A stretch of 64,000 nt of DNA, taken from NCBI RefSeq assembly GCF_003201815.1, contig NZ_QJKB01000012.1, positions 1-64,000 on the forward strand, in the 5' to 3' direction. This stretch comes from Undibacterium pigrum. Lineage in GTDB: Bacteria; Pseudomonadota; Gammaproteobacteria; Burkholderiales; Burkholderiaceae_D. A program made the translations under genes and the position numbers. Below, one piece after another: positions 1 through 8,550 of this stretch. Positions within the stretch are counted from its first letter, which is position 1. Each line of letters starts with the position of its first letter. Below the pieces are notes generated by a model. The model ran no database searches. It was not told the origin of the DNA and worked only from the letters and a program-made list of their open reading frames with translations.

Positions 1-40
1 CGCGAACAGAAATAACAAACAAAAACAAGATCAAAAACAA

Positions 41-96
41 GGGCAAGACCTCTCAACACTGAGGCACCGAGACACAGAGGCGCACTGAGAAAGGCA
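41..96 (-). repeat. Dispersed CTC-GTG repeat, copy 1
   Basis: Read on the minus strand this gives the words CTCTGTGTCTCGGTGCCTC and then GAGAGGTCTTG. The same words, imperfectly and in the opposite orientation, occur at 704-750, and a third relative is at 6188-6236. All copies are intergenic. Confidence 0.5.
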
Positions 97-392
97 AGAA
101 AGACAAAAGAACAGCAAAAACATGCGAACTTCTCTGCTTTTACTCTGTGACTCAGCCTTTTTATTTCATTCTTGGGACTATATCGCTCCCCTGCCGCAGT
201 AGGCACTGTCTGATCACTTATTCTCCCTCTTGATCAATGCTCGGTGCATCGACCAACGACACCAGGCTCCAGCCTGCGCTGCAGCGACGAGTTTGAGGGT
301 AACTCTCTTACAACCCAGACGACTGGCTGCCCACAATCTCTGTGCTGCCGGTGATTTGCGCGTATTCTCTGCCAGAGGCCGTGCTTGAAGCT

Positions 393-413
393 CCTTCCCC
401 TTCAAGGGGAAGG
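393..413. repeat. Perfect palindrome (CCTTCCCC/GGGGAAGG)
   Basis: A 21-bp near-perfect palindrome centred on TTCAA. Bases 391-409 are the exact reverse complement of 62333-62351, so this is a dispersed intergenic sequence word and not a local terminator. Confidence 0.55.
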
Positions 414-492
414 TTGGGATGGGGATGGGTTTCTGAAGTAAAACCAAATGCTGCCAATCGACCGAAACCCATCCTCACCTTGAGCCGTCTAT

Positions 493-574
493 TGTGCCGC
501 TTGCAGGCGACTTAGTTCTGTCGGCATAAAGCATGCTTTGTGAAACCCCGACGACACACCCTTGAATGGGGGAA
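493..574 (+). repeat. Structured intergenic repeat, copy 1
   Basis: It contains, in order, a GCTTGCAGGCG half-palindrome, the palindromic word AAAGCATGCTTT framed by TGTCGG...CCGACGACA arms, and CCTTGAATGGGGG. The same order of parts is found at 62268-62352 with different arm sequences that still pair. No coding potential is visible. Confidence 0.5.
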
Positions 575-703
575 TTTAATCGTTATTGCTTGTCAGAGAT
601 ATTATTCCTGACAGGAGTGAACCTGCGCTAGAGGGACGATAATCAGGCCAAGCCTATTGCAACCAGGGCGGCCGACTACCAGCATCTATAACTCGGACTC
701 CCC

Positions 704-750
704 TGCTTATCTCAGTGTCTCCGTGTTTCTGGGGAGAGGTCTTGATTGAC
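704..750 (+). repeat. Dispersed CTC-GTG repeat, copy 2
   Basis: The sequence CTCAGTGTCTCCGTGTTTCT followed by GAGAGGTCTTG resembles copy 1 (41-96) in inverted orientation. The two copies bracket about 610 bp of non-coding DNA. Confidence 0.45.
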
Positions 751-872
751 TCCTTCCAAAACTCTGCCGCTAGCCGTCGTCAATCCTTAAAGCACACACA
801 TTTACCCAATCAACCCCGCCATTTCCAAGTTTCTATACAATGGCATATCCCTTCTTACTCAGAGACAGACTT

Positions 873-1523
873 ATGACGCAGTTGATTTATGTGGCCGACC
901 CCATGTGTTCCTGGTGTTATGGTTTTGGGCCTGAATTGCTGGCCTTGCTGGATACTTTGCCTGGTGCCAAGGTGGATGTGATCATGGGTGGTTTGCGTGC
1001 CTATAACAAGCAGGTGCTGGATGATGAAACACGTACCACCATTCTTGGCCACTGGCAGCATGTGGCTGAGCGTACTGGCTTGCCTTTCGACAGTGCAGCC
1101 CTGTCGCAGCCAGGTTTTATCTATGATACCGAGCCTGCTTGCCGTGCCGTAGTAACAGCGCGCACATTGACCGATGATGATACTGGCCGCGCCGCGCTGG
1201 CGGTGTTTCATGCGATACAGCATGCTTTCTACGCCGGGGGCAAGGATGTGCGTGATACTGGGGTATTGTCAGCGCTGGCTGTTGAAGCCATGAACAAGGT
1301 CGAAGGCGAGGACAGTTTTGACGTCCATAGTTTTGCCGAGACCTTTGTTTCGCCCATGGCGATGTCAGATACCAGAGAACATTTTGAGCAAGCCCAGCGC
1401 TGGGGTATACGCGGTTTTCCTGCCCTCTTGCTGGTGCATAATGAGGCGCTGCATATGCTGGCTTCTGGCTTTACCACACGCGATGATTTGATCGCGACTT
1501 TACAACAGGTACAACAAGCATGA
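873..1523 (+). CDS. DsbA-family thiol-disulfide oxidoreductase
   Basis: A predicted cytoplasmic protein of 216 residues with a thioredoxin-type active site C12-S-W-C15 directly after the first beta strand, and a cis-proline loop (RGFPALLLV) near the C terminus. This is the pattern of the DsbA-like predicted protein-disulfide isomerase family (COG3531). No signal peptide is seen, so a periplasmic DsbA role is unlikely. I chose the ATG at 873 over the in-frame ATG at 840 because the family begins close to the first strand and the extra residues look non-conserved; neither start has a strong ribosome site. The stop overlaps the next start by 4 bases (ATGA), so the two genes are probably translationally coupled. 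The substrate is unknown. Confidence 0.85.
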   Translation: MTQLIYVADPMCSWCYGFGPELLALLDTLPGAKVDVIMGGLRAYNKQVLDDETRTTILGHWQHVAERTGLPFDSAALSQPGFIYDTEPACRAVVTARTLTDDDTGRAALAVFHAIQHAFYAGGKDVRDTGVLSALAVEAMNKVEGEDSFDVHSFAETFVSPMAMSDTREHFEQAQRWGIRGFPALLLVHNEALHMLASGFTTRDDLIATLQQVQQA

Positions 1524-2443
1524 GTATGTCAACGAGTAGCCCGCGTTTGCAAATCGCCCCGAACGGACCTGAGTTTTCCCGCATCGTACTTGGATTATGG
1601 AGACTGGGTAGCTGGCAAATGACCGCGCAGCAGAGAGTGAGTTTCCTGGAGCAGGCTCTGGCCCTGGGCATCACTACCATAGACCAGGCTGATATCTATG
1701 GCGATTATCAAAGTGAAAGCCTGCTGGGTGAAGCCATCGCGCTGGCTCCGCACTTGCGCGATCAATTCCAGTTCGTCAGTAAATGCGGCATCAAGCTGGT
1801 GTCTGACAAGCGGCCTGCACATGGCATGCAGCATTACGATACCAGTGCTGCCCATATCATCGCCTCGGCTGAACAATCACTGCGTGCGATGCAGATAGAG
1901 CAGCTGGATTTACTGTTGATACACAGGCCAGATCCGCTGATGGATGCAGATGAAATAGCAGGCGCCTTCAGGCATTTACAAGAGAGTGGCAAGGTCAGGT
2001 ATTTTGGCGTATCCAATTTCACCAATAGTCAGTTTGAATTGCTGGCCTCACGCTTCCCCCTGGTGACCAATCAAGTTGAATTATCCTTATTGCATATGCA
2101 GGCTTTGCATGATGGCACGCTCGATCTGTGCCAGCAGTTGCGCATTGCACCGATGATCTGGTCGGCACTTGGTGGCGGCAATTTATTCCGTCTATTGGCT
2201 GAGCAGGATGAGCGCAGTCAACGTATCAGTGCGGTACTGGCACGAATTGCTGCTGAACTTGAAGTCAGCCCGGGTACGATAGCACTTGCCTGGATTTTGC
2301 AACATCCATCCAGGCCGCTGGTATTGACTGGGTCAGGACGCCTGGCGGCGATTCAGGAAGCGGTCAATGCGACTGCCATTACATTGAGTCGTGAGCAATG
2401 GTTTGCCCTGTGGTGTGCCTCGGCCGGTAAAAACGTCGACTAA
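1520..2443 (+). CDS. Aldo/keto reductase (YdhF-like)
   Basis: A 307-residue NADPH-dependent oxidoreductase of the aldo/keto reductase superfamily, closest in style to E. coli YdhF. The catalytic tetrad is visible: Asp55 and Tyr60 in the segment TTIDQADIYGDY, a lysine in FVSKCGIK near residue 88, and a histidine in LLIHRPDPL near residue 132. The C-terminal part carries the cofactor-binding pattern ending LVLTGSGRLAAIQEA. It overlaps the preceding DsbA-like gene by four bases, which suggests a two-gene operon. The physiological carbonyl substrate cannot be read from sequence. Confidence 0.9.
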   Translation: MSMSTSSPRLQIAPNGPEFSRIVLGLWRLGSWQMTAQQRVSFLEQALALGITTIDQADIYGDYQSESLLGEAIALAPHLRDQFQFVSKCGIKLVSDKRPAHGMQHYDTSAAHIIASAEQSLRAMQIEQLDLLLIHRPDPLMDADEIAGAFRHLQESGKVRYFGVSNFTNSQFELLASRFPLVTNQVELSLLHMQALHDGTLDLCQQLRIAPMIWSALGGGNLFRLLAEQDERSQRISAVLARIAAELEVSPGTIALAWILQHPSRPLVLTGSGRLAAIQEAVNATAITLSREQWFALWCASAGKNVD

Positions 2444-2457
2444 TTCTTGCCTGCATC

Positions 2458-2488
2458 CATGCCTGTATGAAACCTTCATACAGGCATG
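2458..2488 (+). terminator. Hairpin after the aldo/keto reductase gene
   Basis: A perfect 14-bp stem (CATGCCTGTATGAA / TTCATACAGGCATG) with a 3-base loop begins 15 bases after the stop. No T-run follows, so it may stabilise the 3' end instead of acting as an intrinsic terminator. Confidence 0.55.
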
Positions 2489-2691
2489 CTGTCACAGCTA
2501 TAAGTGCCTTGGTGCTAAAAAATTAAGCATTTGACGCCGAATATTGCCTGAGGTGAATGTGACTGTTGCGTCATTTTCCCAGCATGTCTGAATTTCTGTT
2601 CACCCTATCAAATGTTGGTATAGTATTACTGATCCGGCCGCTACACTGAGTCTGGCCTGTTTTGTGATGTGATTGCAGAAGGACAGCATTT

Positions 2692-5058
2692 GTGACTGTT
2701 TTTCAATTCATCCGCAGTAACTACATGGCAAACTCTTCGTCAATGGGTGAAACACACCAGTGGCGTGAGCAAGTGTTGTCCGCGATACTCTTCTTTGTGT
2801 TGATACTGGGTGGGGCAACAGCCATCCCAAGTATAGTCCTGGCGATCAGTGAAAACCTGTGGTCGGTGGTGGTGGTGGATATCTTTGCCCTCGCCTGGAT
2901 TGCCACTATCTGGCGCCTGCCCTTCCTGAGTTATGAACAGCGCGCCTGGAACTTCTTGCTGTTCCTGTATTTGCTTGGCGTCTGGTTCGTCATCAAGGTC
3001 GGCCTGACTGGCCTGATTTATTTACTGGCTTTTCCGGTACTGACCTCCCTGTTGCTGAGTATGCGTCTGTCCATACAGGCATTGCTACTGTCGTCTGCCA
3101 GCCTGCTGGTGGTGGGCTATATAGCCGATGCAAACCTGCATGTGTATGGGTTTGATTCCCACCCTTTCATGCAACTGGTGGTGGTCACCATCAACTTCGC
3201 TTTCATTGCAGCTGTCATGTCCATTTCTTGTGGCGTGCTTTTGCAAAGGCTGGATAACTCGCTCGAACACCAGCGTGTCATCACCGCATCTTTGCAACAG
3301 GGGCAGGCCTCCCTGAAAGTAATGAATGAAGAATTGCGTCTCATCGTCGCTGCAGTAGCACGTTTGAATGATATCGTCATGATCATCAAAGTGGATGTCA
3401 GCAAAGCAGAACAAAGAAATCTCAAAATAGTTTTTGTGAATGATGCCTTCGTGCGCCAGACCGGTTTTCAGAGTGATGATGTCATCGACAAGTCCCCTGC
3501 TTTTTTGCAGGGCCCGCGCACCCAGGCGACGGAAATTGAAAGACTCAATGAAGCCTTGCTTGCCATAGAATCTGTACATATAGAATTGATCTGCTATACC
3601 CGTGATGGCAGTGAATTCTGGATGGAGGCCGATGTCGTTCCTCTGGCTGATGAAAATGGCTTGTTCAGCCACTGGGTTGCCACCGGGCGCGATATCAGCG
3701 ATCGTAAAAAGGCGCAGGAACACATACACAAACTGGCGTATTTTGATGTGCTGACAGGCTTGCCAAACCGCCGCCTGCTGCTGGACCGCATGAGCATTCT
3801 GTTGGCCACCGCCAGGCGCAGCAATATGATCAGCGCCGTGCTTTTCATCGACCTGGATCACTTCAAATACATCAACGATGCACGCGGTCACGCCGTGGGT
3901 GATGCCTTGCTGAACCTGGTTGCCCACAGGCTCAGCGGCAGCTTGCGTGAGGTTGATACCGTGGCACATATTGGTGGCGATGAATTTGTCGTCCTGCTTT
4001 GTCATATCTCCAATGATGTGGTGGCAGGTGCGCATGCGGCGCAAGCCGTGGCAGAAAAAATCCGTCATTCTATCTCGCAGTTTTTTGATATCAATGGACT
4101 GCAATACAGCACCACTTGCAGCATAGGCGTGACTTTGCTGCCGCGTGAAAACCAGAACTCGCATGATCTGTTACGCGAAGCAGATACTGCCATGTACCGT
4201 GCCAAGAGCGCAGGTCGCAATCAAATCGCCTTTTATGAAACCGGCATGCAAACCGAGGTCGAGCAAAGACTGACCATGGAAAGAGAGCTGGGCGAAGCCA
4301 TCTCAGGCGGGCATTTGCACATGTACATACAGGCACAGGTCGACAGGTTGGGAAAACCGGTAGGCGGTGAAATGCTGATGCGCTGGATACACCCCGAACG
4401 TGGCTTTATTTCACCCGCACTTTTCATCCCGGTGGCAGAAGAGTCAGGCATGATCTTGCGCCTGGGTGACTGGGTGCTGGAACAGGGTTGCCTGGCCCTG
4501 CTGCAATTGCAGGCCGCGGGTTGGGACATACCCTTGTCCATCAATGTCAGCCCCAAACAATTTCGCCAGCCTGATTTTGTCAACAAGGTCAGGCGAGTAT
4601 TGAAATATACAGGGGCACAGCCAACCCGCCTGATCTTTGAAGTCACCGAAGGCTTGCTGATTGATAACCTGCAAGACACTATTGCCCGCATGCTGGAACT
4701 GACCACTCTGGGCATACGTTTTTCCATCGATGATTTTGGTACTGGTTATTCCAGCCTTGCTTATCTCAAGCGTCTGCCTCTGTATGAACTCAAGATAGAC
4801 AAGAGCTTCGTGCAAGACACGCCGGGTGATGCAAATGGCACGGCCATCGTGCAATCGATTTTATCGATGGCATCTCACCTTAGCCTGCGGGTAGTGGCAG
4901 AAGGCGTGGAAACCAAAGAGCAGGCAGAATTCCTGATCGCCAATGGCTGCGCGTCCATGCAGGGCTTCCTGTTCGCCCGACCCATGCCGCTGGATAAATG
5001 GCTGATGCTGCAAAAGCAGATAGTGCAGCCGGGGAAGGAAAATAGCAGTGTGGTGTAG
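2692..5058 (+). CDS. Membrane PAS-GGDEF-EAL cyclic-di-GMP protein
   Basis: A 788-residue protein with about six hydrophobic helices (roughly residues 28-195), a PAS domain (about 215-335), a GGDEF domain with intact GGDEF at 428-432, and an EAL domain. An RxxD inhibitory site lies at 419-422, five residues before GGDEF, as in feedback-inhibited diguanylate cyclases. The EAL signature reads E560-M-L, followed by an intact DDFGTGYSSL near 680 and VVAEGVET. Both synthesis and hydrolysis of c-di-GMP are therefore possible; which dominates is unknown. The GTG start is supported by AAGGAC at 2679-2684; an ATG at 2725 is the alternative. It appears monocistronic. Confidence 0.92.
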   Translation: MTVFQFIRSNYMANSSSMGETHQWREQVLSAILFFVLILGGATAIPSIVLAISENLWSVVVVDIFALAWIATIWRLPFLSYEQRAWNFLLFLYLLGVWFVIKVGLTGLIYLLAFPVLTSLLLSMRLSIQALLLSSASLLVVGYIADANLHVYGFDSHPFMQLVVVTINFAFIAAVMSISCGVLLQRLDNSLEHQRVITASLQQGQASLKVMNEELRLIVAAVARLNDIVMIIKVDVSKAEQRNLKIVFVNDAFVRQTGFQSDDVIDKSPAFLQGPRTQATEIERLNEALLAIESVHIELICYTRDGSEFWMEADVVPLADENGLFSHWVATGRDISDRKKAQEHIHKLAYFDVLTGLPNRRLLLDRMSILLATARRSNMISAVLFIDLDHFKYINDARGHAVGDALLNLVAHRLSGSLREVDTVAHIGGDEFVVLLCHISNDVVAGAHAAQAVAEKIRHSISQFFDINGLQYSTTCSIGVTLLPRENQNSHDLLREADTAMYRAKSAGRNQIAFYETGMQTEVEQRLTMERELGEAISGGHLHMYIQAQVDRLGKPVGGEMLMRWIHPERGFISPALFIPVAEESGMILRLGDWVLEQGCLALLQLQAAGWDIPLSINVSPKQFRQPDFVNKVRRVLKYTGAQPTRLIFEVTEGLLIDNLQDTIARMLELTTLGIRFSIDDFGTGYSSLAYLKRLPLYELKIDKSFVQDTPGDANGTAIVQSILSMASHLSLRVVAEGVETKEQAEFLIANGCASMQGFLFARPMPLDKWLMLQKQIVQPGKENSSVV

Positions 5059-5089
5059 CGTGAAAAACTTGCAGGGCATGCTGTGTTAT

Positions 5090-5148
5090 GTAGGAGCGGC
5101 TTTAGCCGCGAATCTTATATGGTGGTTCGCGGCTGAAGCCGCTCCTAC
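5090..5148. repeat. Long inverted repeat (GTAGGAGCGGC type)
   Basis: GTAGGAGCGGCTTTAGCCGC and its near-perfect complement form a stem of about 23 bp with a 13-base loop. It sits between convergent genes (the GGDEF-EAL gene and the LysR gene). This word is a common dispersed REP-like sequence in proteobacteria. It could act as a bidirectional terminator or mRNA stabiliser. Confidence 0.6.
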
Positions 5149-5187
5149 GGGGGCTTCTATTATGTTTTCACTGCAAGGTACAGGCTG

Positions 5188-6075
5188 TTAAACCTGCTGA
5201 TACGTCGCCTGCATCCAGTCTATAAACAACTGCACCTCGGGCCGTATATTGGCTTGTGCTTCATGTACCAGGTAATACGCATGCGGTGGTGTCGCCAACT
5301 GCGTATCCAGCACCCTGACGACTTCACCTTTACTGATCATGTCCTGGGCAAATTGCTGGCGGGTCAGGCCTATGCCATGGCCATGCTTGACTGCTTCCAG
5401 CAGCAAACCCAGGTCATCAACGCGCAAACCTGTCGTTGGTTCTGGCCAGTCCAGTCCGGCTACTTCAAACCAGGGTTGCCAGGGTTCCAGGGCTGAGCGC
5501 AAGAGGCGTGCATGGCGCAAATCTGCCGGGCTTTGTATCGGTGGCAAGGTCTTCAGGTAAGCCGGGCTGGCGACGACAAAGCTGGGTTCTATGAACAATT
5601 TCTTGGTCACGAGATTGGGGTATTCTCCAGCACCAAAACGTATTTCCACATCGCTTTCTGACAAGCTCAAGTCATACAGAGGCACAAACAGATAGACTTC
5701 AATTTCTATGTCCGGATAGGCATCGGTAAAGCTGGCCAGGCGCGGCATGAACATATAACGCGCAAATGTAGGTGGTACCGTCACCTTGACGCGCAACTGG
5801 CTTTGCGTGACCTTGTTCGGCAGCGGGAAATCAGACAAGGTGCGCAAGGCCACCCGCACCACATCCAGGTAGCGGCGACCAAATTCAGTCAGCGTGACAC
5901 TGCGCCCTTCGCGCACAAAAACGCGTTCACACAAATGCTCTTCCAGCAGACGTATGCGGTGTGACAAGGCAGAAGGGGTAATACATAATTCCTCTGCCGC
6001 CACCGCAAAAGAACTATGCCGCGCCGCGGCTTCAAAAGCAGATAATGCATGTACCGGTGGTAATCGTGTTGCCAT
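5188..6075 (-). CDS. LysR-family regulator, GcvA-like
   Basis: A 295-residue transcription factor. The N-terminal winged helix-turn-helix (about residues 6-65) contains HALSAFEAAARHSSFAVAAEEL and TPSALSHRIRLLEE, typical of the GcvA/AmpR branch. The rest is a LysR substrate-binding domain from about residue 90. The start ATG gives the usual family length. The target genes and the inducer are not evident; the FAD-linked oxidase gene upstream is transcribed in the same direction and is not divergent, so neighbourhood does not identify a target. Confidence 0.88.
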   Translation of the reverse strand: MATRLPPVHALSAFEAAARHSSFAVAAEELCITPSALSHRIRLLEEHLCERVFVREGRSVTLTEFGRRYLDVVRVALRTLSDFPLPNKVTQSQLRVKVTVPPTFARYMFMPRLASFTDAYPDIEIEVYLFVPLYDLSLSESDVEIRFGAGEYPNLVTKKLFIEPSFVVASPAYLKTLPPIQSPADLRHARLLRSALEPWQPWFEVAGLDWPEPTTGLRVDDLGLLLEAVKHGHGIGLTRQQFAQDMISKGEVVRVLDTQLATPPHAYYLVHEAQANIRPEVQLFIDWMQATYQQV

Positions 6076-6187
6076 ACTCTTCCTGATTTGTTTTATGTAG
6101 TCCGTTCAAGCACATGCCACACAGTAGCAAGTAGTGCCAGGACCCAAAGACCTGGGCAAAGCTGAATTCTCCTTCTTTTTTGCCAGG

Positions 6188-6236
6188 GTTTCTCTGTGCT
6201 ATCTCTGTGGCTCGGTGTCTCTGTGGTGAATGGTCT
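6188..6236 (+). repeat. Dispersed CTC-GTG repeat, copy 3
   Basis: CTCTGTGGCTCGGTGTCTCTGTGG in the gap between two minus-strand genes resembles the copies at 41-96 and 704-750. Confidence 0.4.
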
Positions 6237-6265
6237 TTCGTCGATCAGCCGACAAGAATTTTCGT

Positions 6266-7690
6266 TTACTCTTCCGCCTCATCCCACGCAATAATCTTGC
6301 CGGGATTTAAAATATTCTTCGGATCAAATGCATGCTTGAGCAAGCGCATCATGTGTATTGCATCTGCCCCATGTTCTTCGATCAAAAATCCCATCTTGTG
6401 TATGCCCACCCCATGTTCACCCGTGCATGTGCCATCCATGGCAATCGCCCGTGTCACCATGCGCTGGTTGATGGATTCTGCCACGGCAATTTCTTCCGCA
6501 CTGTCCGGGTCTACCAGCATCAGTACATGGAAATTGCCATCACCGACGTGGCCGATGATGGAGTAGGTGATTCCATGGTTTTCACAATCTATCTGGGTTT
6601 CGCTGATGCACTCAGCCAGGCGTGAAATCGGCACGCAGCAATCTGTAGAGATAGAGCGTGAACCAGGCCGCAACTGCAGCAGCGCAAAATAGGCATTGTG
6701 CCTGGCTGCCCACAGGCGGCTACGGTCTTCGGGCTTGGTCGCCCATTCAAAATCACCGGCACCATTGGCTGCCGCAATTTCTTGTACCAGCTCTGCCTGT
6801 TCCTTGACACCATGCTCAGTGCCATGAAACTCAAACAGCAGCAAAGGTTTGACTGGCAGGTTCAATTTGTCATGCGCATTGATGGCACGCACACCATTCG
6901 CATCCAGGAACTCTACCCGTGCAATTGGCACGCCCATCTGTATGGTCTGGATGACGGTATTCACCGCATCTGCATTGTCTGGAAAGCTGCACACCGCCGC
7001 GGAGATGGCTTCAGGCAAAGGATAAAGCTTGACGGTCACTTCGGTGATGATGCCCAGCGTACCTTCACTGCCGACAAACACCCGCGTCAAATCGTAACCG
7101 GCCGATGATTTCTTGGCCCGCGAGCCCGTGCGTATGATGCGGCCATCGGCAGTCACCACCGTCAGCGCCATGACGTTTTCACGCATGGTGCCATAGCGCA
7201 CTGCATTCGTGCCCGATGCGCGCGTCGCCGCCATGCCACCCAGGCTGGCGTCCGCACCAGGGTCTATGGGGAAGAACAGACCAGTATCACGTATCTCGGT
7301 ATTTAGTTGTTTGCGCGTCACCCCTGCCTGCACGGTGGCCGTCAAGTCTTCGGCATGTACGGCTATCATGCTGTTCATTTGCGACAAGTCTATCGTCACA
7401 CCGCCATGCAGGGCCAGGATGTGGCCTTCCAGCGACGAACCAGCACCGTAGGGGATGACCGGCACATCATGCGCATGACACAGCCTGAGCACCTCTGCCA
7501 CCTCTTCCGTGCTCTGCACAAATACCACCGCCTCTGGTGGCATAGGGTCGTAGGAAGATTCGTCGCGGCCATGATGCTCACGCACCGCCAGGGCGATGCT
7601 GCAACGGTCTTCCAGCAATGCTTGCAGGGCATGCAGCAAACTGGCGGGCAAGGGCTTTCTGACACTCGCCAAAATGGCAGGATGGTTCAT
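6266..7690 (-). CDS. FAD-linked oxidase (D-lactate dehydrogenase/GlcD type)
   Basis: A flavoprotein of 474 residues predicted to oxidise a D-2-hydroxyacid, feeding electrons to cytochrome or quinone. The PCMH-type FAD-binding half shows PYGAGSSLEGH (about 80-90) and the block IDPGADASLGGMAATRASG; the C-terminal FAD-oxidase half shows IIGHVGDGNFH and GTCTGEHGVG. These match the D-lactate dehydrogenase (cytochrome)/glycolate oxidase GlcD family. I moved the start from an upstream codon (7804) to the ATG at 7690 because family members start near the sequence MNHPAILASV. Exact substrate (D-lactate, glycolate or another 2-hydroxyacid) is uncertain. Confidence 0.88.
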   Translation of the reverse strand: MNHPAILASVRKPLPASLLHALQALLEDRCSIALAVREHHGRDESSYDPMPPEAVVFVQSTEEVAEVLRLCHAHDVPVIPYGAGSSLEGHILALHGGVTIDLSQMNSMIAVHAEDLTATVQAGVTRKQLNTEIRDTGLFFPIDPGADASLGGMAATRASGTNAVRYGTMRENVMALTVVTADGRIIRTGSRAKKSSAGYDLTRVFVGSEGTLGIITEVTVKLYPLPEAISAAVCSFPDNADAVNTVIQTIQMGVPIARVEFLDANGVRAINAHDKLNLPVKPLLLFEFHGTEHGVKEQAELVQEIAAANGAGDFEWATKPEDRSRLWAARHNAYFALLQLRPGSRSISTDCCVPISRLAECISETQIDCENHGITYSIIGHVGDGNFHVLMLVDPDSAEEIAVAESINQRMVTRAIAMDGTCTGEHGVGIHKMGFLIEEHGADAIHMMRLLKHAFDPKNILNPGKIIAWDEAEE

Positions 7691-7722
7691 AATGAGGTCC
7701 GTACTGGTCGTGATGCTCTCTA

Positions 7723-7790
7723 TTATGCTGTGTCCAGCCAAATTTTGCCGCATCCTTTCAAAGTTCCTGACTGATTTAATTTGCCCGGGG
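7723..7790 (+). repeat. Direct repeat flanking the small gene at 7855-8409, left copy
   Basis: TATGCTGTG, CAAATTTTGCCG and ATCCTTTCA recur in the same order and spacing at 8475-8550, just upstream of the adenosyltransferase start. The two copies flank the unknown gene between them. Confidence 0.5.
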
Positions 7791-7854
7791 CAATTCGCCT
7801 TCAAGCACTGGCGGTCTGATAGGCGTCATCAAGTCGCATTTTGAAGGCTGGTAC

Positions 7855-8409
7855 TTATCCTAACTGTATAGCTTCCGCGTTAGCATCCGCCAGTTTGAAT
7901 AGCAAATCTTCAACAGCGGCCTCTGAAACAGAACCAAGGTCTATGCTTAATTGCAAGACGTCGCCCTCTTGCGTGATGTCAGACATGAAATGCACGACGC
8001 CATACAGGCCGTCTGCATTTTTGGCATTGCCATCGTCGCCATCAAACCATGCCATAAACCAGCTTGTCAGCGTGGCCTCTGCAACATTAGGCGACAGCCC
8101 GCTGATCTGCAAGGGCAACCAGTCCCAGGTGAATGGCGTGATACTCACCTCGCTGGCCGATAATTGAAAAGCAAAAGGCTCAAATTCCAGCTGGGTTTTT
8201 GCATCCACCGTGTGCGACTGACCAGCAAATTCACCTTCCACAGGTATCCAGTCTGTCCGGCAGGGCAGGGCTGGCTTGCCTTCCAGGCTGAGCGTACCAT
8301 CGGCATTGCGGTATGCCGGTTCTACATGGACATTGCCATTGCTCATCGCTGCAGAAAGTACGGTGATATAAGAAGCGCGTATTGCGGCTAATAATTGTGT
8401 AAGTGTCAT
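7855..8409 (-). CDS. Conserved-looking protein of unknown function
   Basis: A 184-residue acidic protein I do not recognise. No signal peptide, membrane segment or cysteine pair is evident; the composition is globular with many Asp, Glu and Ala residues and a Trp-rich centre (TWDWLP, SWFMAWFDGDDG). I chose the ATG at 8409 (MTLTQLL) instead of the upstream codon at 8493 because the upstream extension overlaps the promoter-side sequence of the divergent adenosyltransferase gene. The gene is bracketed by direct repeats (7723-7790 and 8475-8550), which suggests that it arrived between two older neighbours. Confidence 0.65.
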   Translation of the reverse strand: MTLTQLLAAIRASYITVLSAAMSNGNVHVEPAYRNADGTLSLEGKPALPCRTDWIPVEGEFAGQSHTVDAKTQLEFEPFAFQLSASEVSITPFTWDWLPLQISGLSPNVAEATLTSWFMAWFDGDDGNAKNADGLYGVVHFMSDITQEGDVLQLSIDLGSVSEAAVEDLLFKLADANAEAIQLG

Positions 8410-8474
8410 GCTGCGATTATATTGATAAGGCACAAGCAGAGCAATGATAGTAGGCTGGCATACCCCAATGCCAT

Positions 8475-8550
8475 ATATGCTGTGCTTGAGCAAATTTTGC
8501 CGTATCCTTTCACACTTCCTTATTTATTTTTTACTTATTTTATTTGCCAT
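8475..8550 (+). repeat. Direct repeat flanking the small gene, right copy
   Basis: This is the counterpart of 7723-7790. It forms the untranslated region that runs into the ATTTGCCATGG start of the cobalamin adenosyltransferase gene, so the left copy looks like a decayed duplicate of this start region. Confidence 0.5.

Larger units (their letters stand above)
1..872. other. Gene-free left edge with intergenic repeats
   Basis: No convincing coding frame is visible before the ATG at 873. The stretch is made of repeat-like sequence: related CTC-GTG-type repeats facing each other (41-96 and 704-750), a perfect palindrome of the CCTTCCCC...GGGGAAGG type at 393-413, and a structured repeat at 493-574 with a relative at 62268-62352. 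A 77-codon frame on the minus strand (214-447) has no recognisable features and spans the palindrome, so I do not call it. A TATACA box at 834-839 could serve the gene starting at 873. Confidence 0.6.

Noticed and set aside
214-447. 77-codon minus-strand frame near the left edge
   Set aside because: It crosses a palindromic repeat, has no ribosome site and no recognisable features.
2599-2626. Promoter-like TTCACC...TATAGT before the GGDEF-EAL gene
   Set aside because: The spacer is 14 bases for the best -10 and 16 for the alternative, so the match is too weak to call.
3085-4164. Long open frame of 359 codons on the minus strand
   Set aside because: It lies antisense to the GGDEF-EAL gene, whose motifs are intact; the antisense product shows no domain and is a composition effect.
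8410-8548. Possible cobalamin riboswitch before the adenosyltransferase gene
   Set aside because: The leader is about 140 bases or less, AT-rich and shows no B12-box-like or multi-stem pattern.
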